From NCBI RefSeq assembly GCF_029395435.1, contig NZ_CP113915.1, positions 992,001-1,056,000 of the forward strand: 64,000 nucleotides of DNA. The letters are read 5' to 3'. Positions 34,123 through 43,482 of the stretch are shown piece by piece. Source of the DNA: Bifidobacterium sp. ESL0790 (GTDB lineage Bacteria > Actinomycetota > Actinomycetes > Actinomycetales > Bifidobacteriaceae). A program made the translations under genes and the position numbers. Each line of letters begins with the position of its first letter. The first letter of the stretch is position 1. The notes below the pieces were generated by a model that ran no database searches, was not told where the DNA came from, and saw nothing but the letters and a program-made list of their open reading frames with translations.

Positions 34123-34167
34123 ACGCTGGGCCGCAACCTGATCATTCGGGTTGCGGCCCAGCGTTTT
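34123..34167 (+). terminator. Terminator of the second BspA-like gene
   Basis: Perfect 16-base arms (34123-34138 and 34149-34164) with a 10-nt loop, followed by TTT. Confidence 0.88.
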
Positions 34168-34296
34168 GCGTGTTGTCTGCGGTCATGGAAGTGGGGTCTG
34201 ATGGATGATTGGCCGGAATCTTTTGTGGGGCCCATGGCTTGTTTTTTTACGCGAGATGCGCCCAATTCAGCATCGTTGCTTTTAGCGGTCTCGGTC

Positions 34297-34497
34297 TTAC
34301 TTGAACAGGTCTCGCCAACCAAAGCTGGTCTTGCGATAGACCTTGTTGTACAGGGCCTTGCGTGGATTGCGCACCCAGCCCATGCCCTTTTTGCCGTAGC
34401 CGGGAATCACCGCCCGCTTCACCCCACGTTTCGCACGTCCCGTGGTCATCGCCTTGAATGACCTCTTCGGGCTGGGTTTGCGCATGCCGAACTTCAT
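34297..34497 (-). CDS. Small basic protein, 66 aa
   Basis: A strongly basic protein with 21 Lys/Arg in 66 residues. It contains RKPSPKRSFKAMTTGRAKRG, then VIPGYGKKGMGWVRNPRKA and YNKVYRKTSFG. The Shine-Dalgarno aaggag lies 7 nt before the ATG, which makes the ORF credible despite its size. I recall similar short proteins in Gram-positive genomes and phages but cannot name a family. It probably binds nucleic acid (inference from charge). It stands alone on the minus strand between the surface-protein genes. Confidence 0.65.
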   Translation of the reverse strand: MKFGMRKPSPKRSFKAMTTGRAKRGVKRAVIPGYGKKGMGWVRNPRKALYNKVYRKTSFGWRDLFK

Positions 34498-34757
34498 GGA
34501 ACGCTCCTTGTCTCACGTTTATCCACTTTTTCGATTCTAGTTGGGGAACTCGGGGCGATGGCCTCGCTGGTGTCGCGGAACGTTGGAATCGTTGGAATTG
34601 CCTGAAGAATCGCAAGGTGATGCATTCAGCGGTTCCGAGCGTTGATAGTCAATCGTGACAGACACGATGGGGGAGTTGGTAGCGCGAAAGGATATACTTG
34701 GGGGCAAGTGTTAACCGAAGCAGGCAAGAGAACGCCGAGACGAAAGAGAGAGTTGGC

Positions 34758-36974
34758 ATGGCGCAGAAGCAGGATCAGGAGTCTTTCGACGGGCCCGCGG
34801 CGCAGCAGCCGTTCGACCAGGGCTGGAATGGCGACGAAGGCGCGAACGTCGGAGGGAATGGTGTTGGTGAAGGTGTATTCGCTGTAGACCCCAATAATAC
34901 CGCCGTTCCAGGGCAGGCCGATCCGAATGGCGCGAATGGTGCCTATGGGCCGAACTATGGCGTGAACGCCAACGACCCGGGCGGCCAGGCCGGCGCGGGC
35001 CAGGGGCAGCAGGCCTATCAGCCGCAGCGATATACCGGCTGGCAGGAGAACGCGCCCACCAATCAGGACTGGGTGCCCAACGGCGCCGATCCCAATCCCG
35101 CGCCCTACACCGCTGCAAACGTTGCATATAACGGCCAGAATATTCCTGATGGCTATACGCAGTCCGCTCCCGACTACTCCGTGCCGGGCCAGGCACCGCA
35201 GGATGATATGGGTGGCCAGGCGAATGGCCAGTACCAACCTGATGGCCAGTACCCAGCTGATGGTCAATATCAAAACGATGGACAATACCAGCAGGTTGAT
35301 GGGCCGTATCAGCAAAATGACCAGTATCAGCCCGATAGCCAATATCAGGTCGATGGCCAGTACCAGCCCGATGGCCAGTACCAGCCCGATGGCCAGTACC
35401 AGCCCAACGGCCAATTCCAGCCGAACCCCTATGTCAAAACCGCCACCAAGCGTTCCCGCGGCCCCGTCATCGCGATCATCGCCGCGATCGTCGCCATCGC
35501 TTTGGTGGTGGGCGGTATGCTCTTCCTACGTTCGTACGCCGGTCACAGGCTGACGCATAGGCACTACGATTCCATATCGTCGCAGTACCCCTTCAGCGCG
35601 CAACAGAGGATCGACAAGCTCAACAACGACATCGACAGCAAGATGAGCGATGTCGTCGGCAACGACAAAGTCGACCAGTCCGCCATCGACACGGTCAAGG
35701 GAGATTACGACAAGATCGAGACGGAGAACAAGGACTTTCCCAACCACTCCGAGATCAAGCGCCCCCGAGCCAAGCAACGTCTCGACCGCTACCTCAAAGC
35801 CTTCGGCAATGAGGAGGCCATGAGCAAGGACTACCTGGCGAACGCCAAAAACGTGTCCAAGGCGATGAAGACATGCGGCGACCTCCCCTTCGACCCTATG
35901 GAGGACGCCACCTACCAGAAGTATGTGGCGGCGGTGGCTTCGTGCCGCGCGGCCGTCAAGCCGATGCAAGACTCCAAGACCCAGCCGATTCAGCAGTTCG
36001 CGGCCAATATCAACGGCATGGCCGACTCGGCCCAGGCGGCCGCCGACACGTTGCACTCCCTGAAGGACCAGGAACAAGGGCCCAAGCTCAGCCCCCAGGC
36101 GGAACAGGCCATGAATGACACCAACACCAGGATGAAGGTCAGCGATTTGCGCAACACGCTCCAAGACGGTCTGCACAAGGCGCGCAAGGACTGCCATGCC
36201 AGCTGGAAGCTTTCGCAGTTGGTCAACGCCATGTCCACCGACCCCAGCATGTACTCCAGTTCGGCCTACTCGAGCGATAAAACGGAAGTCAAAAAAGCCC
36301 TGAAAACGTTTGATGGTCTGAGGGCGTCGTACGGCAATCTTGATGAGGATATCCGAGACATGGACACCACCGGCATGGAATACCTGGACGCCGATGATGA
36401 GGCCGACCTGCAGGCCGACATCGCCGCGATCGCGCAGGTCAACGACGAGGCTCCCAAGCTTTCCGTGACATCCGATCCAAAGGTCGTCGGCACTTGGCGT
36501 GAGTACTCGCAGAAGTATGACCAGGACTCGAAGGTGGTCCAGAGCTACGCGGCCAACATCGTTCAGGTCTCCAACGCGAAGGCGGCGTGCGACAACGTGC
36601 CGATTTTCGCGATGGTCGACGATGACACCAGTGTCTACACCAACTACATCAGCTCGTGCAGGGCGGCCCTGGCGCCGTTCAAGGACACGCAGATCGAGCC
36701 TTTGGCCAAACTTTACGCCATGACCAGCGCCCATATGGACACCATGGAGAGCACCATCTCGCAGATGAACGACTACATCGCCCAGAAAGGGGAGCACGGC
36801 AAGTTTGACGACAGCTACACGAAGCTGCGCAACCAGCTGCAAAGCTATACCCATACCGAGGATATCGATTCGCTGTTCGGCCGTTTCGGCGACAGCATCG
36901 ACAAGCAGCGCGAGAAGATCGACATCAACAAGTCGGTCGAGCAACTGCGCGCCGATGTCATGTCCGTACGATGA
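34758..36974 (+). CDS. Membrane-anchored protein with Cys-pair modules, member 1
   Basis: I do not recognise a family. Of its 738 residues the first 230 are low-complexity Asn/Gln/Pro/Gly, ending in about 12 tandem units like YQPDGQ. A single membrane helix (VIAIIAAIVAIALVVGGMLF, about residues 238-258) follows, and then about 480 helical residues, probably outside the cell. That part has two modules in which two Cys are exactly 23 residues apart (codons at 35874/35943 and 36588/36657), with aromatic YxxY before the second Cys. ATG 34758 was chosen because a purine-rich site precedes it. First of three related genes that point the same way. Confidence 0.8.
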   Translation: MAQKQDQESFDGPAAQQPFDQGWNGDEGANVGGNGVGEGVFAVDPNNTAVPGQADPNGANGAYGPNYGVNANDPGGQAGAGQGQQAYQPQRYTGWQENAPTNQDWVPNGADPNPAPYTAANVAYNGQNIPDGYTQSAPDYSVPGQAPQDDMGGQANGQYQPDGQYPADGQYQNDGQYQQVDGPYQQNDQYQPDSQYQVDGQYQPDGQYQPDGQYQPNGQFQPNPYVKTATKRSRGPVIAIIAAIVAIALVVGGMLFLRSYAGHRLTHRHYDSISSQYPFSAQQRIDKLNNDIDSKMSDVVGNDKVDQSAIDTVKGDYDKIETENKDFPNHSEIKRPRAKQRLDRYLKAFGNEEAMSKDYLANAKNVSKAMKTCGDLPFDPMEDATYQKYVAAVASCRAAVKPMQDSKTQPIQQFAANINGMADSAQAAADTLHSLKDQEQGPKLSPQAEQAMNDTNTRMKVSDLRNTLQDGLHKARKDCHASWKLSQLVNAMSTDPSMYSSSAYSSDKTEVKKALKTFDGLRASYGNLDEDIRDMDTTGMEYLDADDEADLQADIAAIAQVNDEAPKLSVTSDPKVVGTWREYSQKYDQDSKVVQSYAANIVQVSNAKAACDNVPIFAMVDDDTSVYTNYISSCRAALAPFKDTQIEPLAKLYAMTSAHMDTMESTISQMNDYIAQKGEHGKFDDSYTKLRNQLQSYTHTEDIDSLFGRFGDSIDKQREKIDINKSVEQLRADVMSVR
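35240..35425 (+). repeat. Tandem repeats encoding Tyr-Gln-Pro-Asp-Gly-Gln units
   Basis: About ten imperfect copies of an 18-bp unit (tatcagcccgatggccag and variants) code for the end of the low-complexity region before the membrane helix. Three neighbouring copies near 35354-35407 are almost identical, so copy number is likely to vary between strains. Confidence 0.75.
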
Positions 36975-37176
36975 TTCCAGGGCGTGGGGGCACGGGATTC
37001 GCGGTTTTCGCTGTCATGCCAAGTCGGTGTTTGTCGGCGTCGGCCAACAGTGTCGAAGTATGGTGAACACAGCTGGATTAATCGTTTTTTCCGTGGGATA
37101 ATTAAACAGTTGCTTTTGTTACATAGCCGTTGTTGTCTAATTACGAGGCAACACGGCATCGAAGAGGAGAGATCAG

Positions 37177-38379
37177 ATGGCAGATCCACAGAATATGGGA
37201 GGCAACACCCCCGCCGGAGAGAATCCGGGAACCAACAACCCCCAGCCCGCGATGGGCCAGGGCCAGGTGCCTTTCGACGCCAGTGCTCAGGGCAGTCCTT
37301 ATGGCGCTCCACAGCAGGACGCGCCGGTGAACAATCAAGTGCCGCCGCAGCCGACGATGCCCGACCAGGCCGGCCAGGTGCCGCCGCAGGGCCAGATGCC
37401 CTATTCGGGCCAGCCCGCCGCCGCTCCCTATGACGCCCAAGCTCCCCAAGGTGGTCAGCCGGGTCAGCCGGGCTACGCGCCCGAAGGCATGATGCCCGGC
37501 GCCGACGGTGTCCCGCCGATGCAGGGTGGCATGCCCGTCGAGCCCAAGAAGGGCATGAGCAAGACGGCCAAGATCGTGATCACCGCCGTCATCGCCGTCG
37601 TCGTGGTGGTGGCCGTGGTGCTGGGCCTCGACGTCGCCGGCGTCATCGGCGGCCCCAAGGAGAAGGACTACAAGGCCGCGCAGGCCGAGATCAGCCAGAT
37701 GGAGCACACGTTCACCTCGATGACCGCCGACTTCGTCACCGCCTCCTATTCCGCCGGTGGTGACGGCATCAGCCAGGACGAGCTCACCCAGTTCAAGAGC
37801 AGCATGAAGAAGAACGAGCAGGCCAACCAGACCTTCAAGAGCCTCAAGGTGATGAAGGACCCGAAGGTCAAGGCCGCCTACGACGCTTACGTGCCGAAGG
37901 CCAACAGCTTCAACGACTACATGGGCGACCTCATCAAGTCCATGCAGGACCTGTCGAACATGAAGGACGCCTGCACCAACAACGTCGAGAGCGAGACCGT
38001 CAGCAACCACTTCTACCAGGCCTATGACACCTATATCTCCGGCTGCCAGGCCAAGATCCAGGATGCCGGCAAGGTGCCCAACAAGCCCGTCGCTGATTTC
38101 ATGCAGAGCATGCAGGACTACCTCAACAAGAAGAATGGCGTGTTGAAGCAGATGGAGGCGCTGGGCGATCCCGACACCTTCACCTCCAACGCCCAGATTG
38201 ACCAGGTCAACGCCCTCGTCGATCAGTTCAACGCCATCCAACCGCCGACCGAAAGCGCGACGACCTTGCAGGATGCCATCACCAAGGACGTCGATGGCAT
38301 CGATCCGACGAGCAAGCTGAACACGCTCAAGACCGCCGTCGACAATGGCGCGAGGGCCAAGCGCGGCTCGGTGTTCTAA
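37177..38379 (+). CDS. Membrane-anchored protein with Cys-pair module, member 2
   Basis: A 400-residue protein with the same plan as its neighbours. It has a Pro/Gln/Gly-rich N-terminus (about 125 residues), one membrane helix (IVITAVIAVVVVVAVVLGLD) and a helical outer part. It has a single Cys-pair module with Cys codons at 37972 and 38044, 24 residues apart, and YDTYISGC before the second Cys. The remaining sequence is rich in Asp, Lys and Gln and has coiled-coil character. ATG 37177 is preceded by gaggaga. A terminator follows, so it may be transcribed separately from member 3. Function unknown; the name is descriptive. Confidence 0.8.
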   Translation: MADPQNMGGNTPAGENPGTNNPQPAMGQGQVPFDASAQGSPYGAPQQDAPVNNQVPPQPTMPDQAGQVPPQGQMPYSGQPAAAPYDAQAPQGGQPGQPGYAPEGMMPGADGVPPMQGGMPVEPKKGMSKTAKIVITAVIAVVVVVAVVLGLDVAGVIGGPKEKDYKAAQAEISQMEHTFTSMTADFVTASYSAGGDGISQDELTQFKSSMKKNEQANQTFKSLKVMKDPKVKAAYDAYVPKANSFNDYMGDLIKSMQDLSNMKDACTNNVESETVSNHFYQAYDTYISGCQAKIQDAGKVPNKPVADFMQSMQDYLNKKNGVLKQMEALGDPDTFTSNAQIDQVNALVDQFNAIQPPTESATTLQDAITKDVDGIDPTSKLNTLKTAVDNGARAKRGSVF

Positions 38380-38395
38380 CGCCCGACAATCGGAT

Positions 38396-38469
38396 AAAGC
38401 ACCTTTGCCATCGTGAGCAGTCATGGATTCAATTCGTGTCCACTCAGATGGCGGAGGTGCTTTGTTTTT
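38396..38469 (+). terminator. Terminator of member 2 of the Cys-pair family
   Basis: Arms 38396-38412 and 38447-38463 pair except for a two-base internal loop, followed by gttttta. Confidence 0.75.
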
Positions 38470-38521
38470 ATGGCATATTATTAGACAAATGACTAGCAAT
38501 TGATGGGTAGGTTTGTATCGT

Positions 38522-40333
38522 ATGTCTGGCAATGATCAGCAGGAGTTCCTCGACGACAACGCCCCGAAATATTCCCATGACCGGAATGCGGGTGGTTTTG
38601 CGCCCAATGGCCAGAATCCGGCGGCCGGTGCCGATGCGGGTTCCGCCGCGCCTTCGCAGTGGGTGGTGGACGATGCCGGACGTCCGTCTTCGCCCAACGC
38701 GTTCCTGCGGACTTCCCAGCCCAACGACCAGGAGGATGAGAAGACCACGAGGCTCAAGAACGCGGTCGCGGTCCTCATCGTGATCATCCTGGCGATCGTC
38801 GTGGTGCTGGCGGGCGTCCTCGGCCACAGGGCGTACCAGAAACACCAGCGCAACCAGAAGATCGCGCAGCAACTCGAGGAGGAGCTCGGCCCGCCGAAGG
38901 CCAACACGGTGCGAGGGCAGCGCAAGGCCTTCGACGCCACGAGTTCCGACCTTCAATCCACGTTGAAGCTCATGGTCGAGAGCAAGCATGTGGGCCGGCA
39001 TGACGTCGCGCAGCTCAACAAGCTCATCGCCGAGGCCGATGCCAACAACGCCAAACTCACGGGAATCAAAGGCATGGACGCCGCCGCGGTGAAACCCCAG
39101 CTCGACCGCTATTCCCGGGCCTACGCCGCCGACAAGGCGATTCTGCAGGACTACGGCAGCCACGCCGCGGCCATATCGACGATGTACAAGACCTGCGGGG
39201 CGGATTGGAACGACGTGGCGGGCGAGAAGGACACCTCGGTGCACGACCAGATGATGGCGTCGTGCCAGGCCATGCTGCAACCCTTGGCCGATTCGAACGA
39301 CCCCGCGATGAAGACGCTGGTCGCCTCGGTCAACTCCGCCTTGCAGGCCAGCGACGCCGTTGTCAAGAACCCGGCGGCGAACAATGACGCGAATGGCACG
39401 ACCGGATCGCAGCAAGGCCAGAATGGCAAGAAGGATTCCCGGAAGGATGTCGGCCCGTCCAAGCGCGTGGCCGACGACGTCAAGCAATACGGCCGTGACC
39501 TGGCGGCGGAACGCGACGCGCTGCATATCAAATGGGCGTTCTACCGTGTCTGCGACACCCAACAGGCGCAGGCGGATTCCCAGGAGGATGGCGAGAGTCT
39601 CAGCAAGTCGTTCCTCGAGGACGGGCCTGGGCAGTCCATGGACGACCAGCATGCCAAGGCGACCGCCAAAGCGCTGCGGGATGTCGCCAGGCGATTGACG
39701 GTGCTGAACTCTACGATGAGCGCGGTCACCGGGGATGGGGAGAAGAGCCTTGAGCCCTCCGATGTCGACGACCTCAACGCGGCGCTCAAAGCCGCCGAGC
39801 AGGCCAACGACGTGCTTGAGGCGCAGATGAAGGCCGACGGCCAACAGGGCGATAAGGATCTGAAGGATTATCTCGCGGCCTCCGCCAAAGACAAGGCGCT
39901 GATCACCCGATACGCCTCCAGCATGCTGGCCGTCTCGAACGCGGATGCGGCCTGCTCCACGCTGCCGGTGCAGGTCCCCTCGGACCCCAGCTACACTCAG
40001 TATTCCAACTATGTCACCGCTTGTTCGACCAGCCTGCAGTCGCTCAAAGAGGTCAAGGACGGCAAGGCCCAGGACCTCTACACCAGCATGTCGGGCAACC
40101 TCTCCCTGACCTCCAGGATCGTCGAGCAGATGAAGGGGCTGGGCTCCGCCGACGAGGCGGGCAACGGGGCGCATAGTAAGCAATACTATGAGCTCCTTTC
40201 GCGTCTGCAGGACAACACGAATCACAAGCCCGCGGGCATCTTCGACGATTACATGGATAATTTCGGCACCAACGCGCGTTCGGAATACGACGCGATGGAC
40301 GCGCTGGACAGTCTGTGTGGGCGTGCCCACTAG
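38522..40333 (+). CDS. Membrane-anchored protein with Cys-pair modules, member 3
   Basis: A 603-residue protein, third of the set. It has a short disordered N-terminus (about 75 residues), a membrane helix (AVAVLIVIILAIVVVLAGVL) and a helical outer region of about 500 residues. Two modules have Cys codons at 39194/39263 and 39953/40022, each pair 23 residues apart, in contexts similar to member 1 (TCGADW.. SCQAMLQPL; ACSTLPV.. ACSTSLQSL). An extra single Cys lies between the modules (YRVCDTQ); member 1 also has one such Cys (KDCHASW). Start ATG 38522 was taken over an upstream TTG. It is followed by aroA, with which it has no evident functional link. Confidence 0.8.
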   Translation: MSGNDQQEFLDDNAPKYSHDRNAGGFAPNGQNPAAGADAGSAAPSQWVVDDAGRPSSPNAFLRTSQPNDQEDEKTTRLKNAVAVLIVIILAIVVVLAGVLGHRAYQKHQRNQKIAQQLEEELGPPKANTVRGQRKAFDATSSDLQSTLKLMVESKHVGRHDVAQLNKLIAEADANNAKLTGIKGMDAAAVKPQLDRYSRAYAADKAILQDYGSHAAAISTMYKTCGADWNDVAGEKDTSVHDQMMASCQAMLQPLADSNDPAMKTLVASVNSALQASDAVVKNPAANNDANGTTGSQQGQNGKKDSRKDVGPSKRVADDVKQYGRDLAAERDALHIKWAFYRVCDTQQAQADSQEDGESLSKSFLEDGPGQSMDDQHAKATAKALRDVARRLTVLNSTMSAVTGDGEKSLEPSDVDDLNAALKAAEQANDVLEAQMKADGQQGDKDLKDYLAASAKDKALITRYASSMLAVSNADAACSTLPVQVPSDPSYTQYSNYVTACSTSLQSLKEVKDGKAQDLYTSMSGNLSLTSRIVEQMKGLGSADEAGNGAHSKQYYELLSRLQDNTNHKPAGIFDDYMDNFGTNARSEYDAMDALDSLCGRAH

Positions 40334-40437
40334 AGGTGAGCCTGGCAAGACGGGGGAGACGCGCTTGCATATCACGTTTTGGATTCATGGGCGATCATCG
40401 CTGGCGACTGTAGGGGAGTTCCATTAAAATCGCCACT

Positions 40438-41874
40438 ATGACAAGCATTGAAGCCCATTCGAGTGTGGCCCGTTCCGCACAATCTCCCCAACATTCAGAG
40501 CCCCGCGATCCGTGGCCGGCACCGGTGGCCGGCCATGCGTTGGACGCCACAGTGACGATTCCCGGGAGCAAATCGCTGTCGAACCGATACCTCATCCTGG
40601 CCGCGCTCGGGGACGGCCCCGTGACGATCTCAGGGTTGCTGCGTTCCCGAGACACCGACCTGATGGCCGACGCGTTGCGTGCGCTGGGTGTCGAGGTCTC
40701 CTATGACGAGGCGGACGAGACCCGTGTGACGGTGACGCCACCGACGTCGGGCGTCTTCCGTGGCGGCACGACCGTCTATTGCGGGCTGGCGGGCACGGTG
40801 ATGCGCTTTGTGCCGGGCTTGGCGATGTTCGCCGACGGGCCGGTGCGTTTCGACGGTGACAAGCAGGCCTACGCCCGGCCCATGCACCCGTTGCTGGAAG
40901 GGTTGACACAGCTCGGCGCGCACATCGAATACGAAGGTTCCGAAGGATTTCTGCCGTTCACCCTCACCCCTCCCGTGAGGGAGAGCGTGGCGTCTCAGGC
41001 TCCGGCACAGGTCACCATCGATTCCTCGGCCTCGTCCCAGTTCATCTCGGGGCTGCTGCTCATCGGTTCTCGTCTGCCGCAAGGGCTCGATCTGCGCCAC
41101 AACGGCGCGAAGCTGCCAAGCATGCCGCATATCCGCATGACCATGGCCGACGTGAACGCCGCCGGTGGGGAAGTGGCCATGCCGGAGGTCGGCCATTGGA
41201 TCGCCCCACATCACGCGTTGCGCCTGCCCGAAGGCGTGGTTGTCGAGCCCGATCTGTCAAACGCGGCGCCGTTCCTGGGAGCCGCCATGATCGCCGGGGG
41301 CGAGGTGCGTGTGCCGAACTGGCCCGCCTCGACCACCCAGCCCGGAGGCCTGCTGCCCGATATCCTGCAGCGCATGGGCGCGAAGGTGACCTACGACGGG
41401 CGGCCCTACGACGAGGCGATGGAAGCGGCCAAGCTTGGGGGAGACGTGCCCCGCAACGCCACACTCGCCGTCTCCATGGATGGTCCGATTCACGGGCTGG
41501 GCACGTTCGATCTGTCGGCGGCCGGCGAGATTACGCCCAGCATCGCCGCGCTGGCTGCGCTCGCGGATTCGCCTTCGGACCTCGAGGGCATCGGCCATCT
41601 GCGTGGCCATGAGACGAACCGTCTGGAGGCCTTGGTCAACGAGATCACACGTATCGGGGCGGGCGCGCAGGAGCGGCCGGATGGGCTGCTCATCGAGCCG
41701 AAACCGGTGGGCCAGCTGCATGGCGCGGTCATGGAGACCTACGCCGACCACCGCATGGCCACGTTCGCGGCGATGATCGGCCTGGCGGTACCGGGCGTCG
41801 AGATCCGCAACATCGCCACCACCCGCAAGACCATCCCCGATTTCCCAGGCATGTGGCACGACATGCTTGGCTGA
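40438..41874 (+). CDS. aroA: 3-phosphoshikimate 1-carboxyvinyltransferase (EPSP synthase)
   Basis: Catalyses the sixth step of the shikimate pathway, joining shikimate-3-phosphate and phosphoenolpyruvate. It is 478 residues, slightly longer than the usual 430 because of an N-terminal extension. The motifs are intact: PGSKSLSNRYLILAAL (residues about 42-57), LAGTVMRFVPGLA with the PEP-binding region, DSSASSQFISGLLL and ETYADHRMATFAAMIGLAV near the end. It is the only shikimate pathway gene in the window. The ATG at 40438 has no obvious Shine-Dalgarno, so translation may start on a nearly leaderless transcript or at a later codon. Confidence 0.95.
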   Translation: MTSIEAHSSVARSAQSPQHSEPRDPWPAPVAGHALDATVTIPGSKSLSNRYLILAALGDGPVTISGLLRSRDTDLMADALRALGVEVSYDEADETRVTVTPPTSGVFRGGTTVYCGLAGTVMRFVPGLAMFADGPVRFDGDKQAYARPMHPLLEGLTQLGAHIEYEGSEGFLPFTLTPPVRESVASQAPAQVTIDSSASSQFISGLLLIGSRLPQGLDLRHNGAKLPSMPHIRMTMADVNAAGGEVAMPEVGHWIAPHHALRLPEGVVVEPDLSNAAPFLGAAMIAGGEVRVPNWPASTTQPGGLLPDILQRMGAKVTYDGRPYDEAMEAAKLGGDVPRNATLAVSMDGPIHGLGTFDLSAAGEITPSIAALAALADSPSDLEGIGHLRGHETNRLEALVNEITRIGAGAQERPDGLLIEPKPVGQLHGAVMETYADHRMATFAAMIGLAVPGVEIRNIATTRKTIPDFPGMWHDMLG

Positions 41875-41913
41875 ATGGTTCCGGCCACCTCGTGATGGCT
41901 GAACAAGATACGG

Positions 41914-41961
41914 CAAAGGCCCGTTTCGTATGAAATCCAAATCATGCGAAACGGGCCTTTG
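41914..41961. terminator. Bidirectional terminator between aroA and ackA
   Basis: Twenty-base arms (41914-41933 and 41942-41961) with one mismatch and an 8-nt loop. It lies 40 nt after the aroA stop and 58 nt after the ackA stop on the other strand. Confidence 0.85.
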
Positions 41962-42018
41962 GGTTGTTTGCCGGTCAAATAATCAAGAGATTATCCAACC
42001 GAAAGTGCCAACCTGAAA

Positions 42019-43248
42019 TCACTTCTCGAAGACGTTGCCGTAGGAATCCTTGCCCGCGGTCGCGATCTTGTCGGCCTTGTGGGCGATCGCCAGCTCCTCG
42101 TTGGTGGGGATGACGGCGATGACCACGGAGCTGTCGGGCGTGGAGATGACGCGCGGCTCCTTGGAGCGGGTCGCGTTCTTCTCCTTGTCAAGCTTGACGC
42201 CGAAGGGCGCGAGACGCTCGCAGACGCGGGCGCGCACCTTGTCGTCGTTCTCGCCGACGCCGGCGGTGAAGGTGATCACGTCCACGCCGCCCATCTGCGC
42301 GGTGTAGTTGCCGATGTAGCCGACGATGCGATGGATGTAGACGTCCATGGCGAGGATGGCGTCCTCGTTGCCCTCGTTGATCAGGCGGTCGACCTCGCGC
42401 ATGTCGCCGTAGCCGGTCATGCCGGTCATGCCGGACTTCTTGTTGAAGAGCTCGTCGATCTCGTCCACGTTCATGTGGGCGTTGCGGATGAGGTGGAAGA
42501 CTGCGGCCGGGTCGATGTCGCCGGTGCGTCCGCCCATCATCAGGCCCTCGAGCGGGGTGAGGCCCATGGAGGTGTCGATTGGCTTGCCAGAGATCTGCGC
42601 GGAGGCGGATGCGCCGTTGCCGATGTGCAGCACGATCTGCTTGAGGCCCTCGGCGGGCTTGCCGATCACGCCGGGCACCACGCCGCCGATGTACTCGTGG
42701 CTGGTGCCGTGGGCGCCATAGCGACGGATCTTGTACTTCTCGGCGACTTCCTTGTTGAGCGCGTAGGTGCTGGCCTCCTTGGGAAGCTGGAAGAAGAAGG
42801 AGGAGTCGAAGACGAAGATCTGCGGCACGTCGGGCAGCAGCTGCTCCATGACCTCGGCGCCGGTGGCCTCGGGGCCGTTGTGGAGCGGGGCGAGCACGGC
42901 GAGGTCCTTGACCTGCTGGATGGTCTTGGCGTTGACGAGCGCCGGCTGCGGGAAGACGGAGCCGCCCTGCACCACGCGGTGGCCGACGGCGACGATGCCG
43001 GATTCCTGAAGGTCGGGGCCGTATTCCTTGAAGAAGCCGAGGACGCGCTTGAGGCCGTCGGCGTGGGTCTTGATGGGCTCCTCGAGCTCATGCTTGATGC
43101 CATTGAACTCGTGCTTGTAGTGGCCATCGATCGGTTCGCCGATCTTCTCGACGAGGCCGCTCGCGAGAGCTTCCCCGCTTCCCAGATCCACCAGCTGATA
43201 CTTGATCGAGCTGGAACCGGAATTGATGACAAGGACGGTTTTCGCCAT
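42019..43248 (-). CDS. ackA: Acetate kinase
   Basis: Converts acetyl phosphate and ADP to acetate and ATP, the energy-yielding end step of the bifid shunt. It is 409 residues, a normal length. Family signatures are clear: VLVINSGSSSIKYQLVD at the N-terminus, GHRVVQGG, YGAHGTSHEYI, HIGNGASASA, DTSMGLTPLEGLMMGGRTGD and TFTAGVGEND. The ATG at 43248 was chosen over an ATG 9 nt upstream because the ggagg ribosome binding site (just upstream of 43257) is too close to the latter. It lies on the same strand as pta and xfp; 234 bp with a hairpin separate it from pta. Confidence 0.97.
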   Translation of the reverse strand: MAKTVLVINSGSSSIKYQLVDLGSGEALASGLVEKIGEPIDGHYKHEFNGIKHELEEPIKTHADGLKRVLGFFKEYGPDLQESGIVAVGHRVVQGGSVFPQPALVNAKTIQQVKDLAVLAPLHNGPEATGAEVMEQLLPDVPQIFVFDSSFFFQLPKEASTYALNKEVAEKYKIRRYGAHGTSHEYIGGVVPGVIGKPAEGLKQIVLHIGNGASASAQISGKPIDTSMGLTPLEGLMMGGRTGDIDPAAVFHLIRNAHMNVDEIDELFNKKSGMTGMTGYGDMREVDRLINEGNEDAILAMDVYIHRIVGYIGNYTAQMGGVDVITFTAGVGENDDKVRARVCERLAPFGVKLDKEKNATRSKEPRVISTPDSSVVIAVIPTNEELAIAHKADKIATAGKDSYGNVFEK

Positions 43249-43414
43249 TGTGTGCATCCTCCAAATAGATAAATTGATCCGTAGATGTTACCACGGCTAC
43301 CAAATTGTTAGTTTACTCACGAGCTGTTACAAGAGTCAGGGCGATGAAAGCGCAGGCTTTTTGATACGAATATCCGAGGTGTTGCAGATCTATGGGTACA
43401 GTCCTGTTCAGAAT

Positions 43415-43464
43415 ATGCGAAATCCTGCCATACTCCATATAACAAGTATGGCAGGATTCCGCAT
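43415..43464 (-). terminator. Hairpin after pta
   Basis: Twenty-base arms (43415-43434 and 43445-43464, one mismatch) begin 19 nt beyond the pta stop. No T-run follows, so it may only partly stop transcription into ackA or protect the pta mRNA end. Confidence 0.6.
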
Positions 43465-43482
43465 GAGGATGATAAATCTCTA

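Noticed and set aside
43340..43375. Hairpin aaagcgcaggcttttt as a plus-strand terminator
   Set aside because: No plus-strand gene ends there; the stem is only five pairs.
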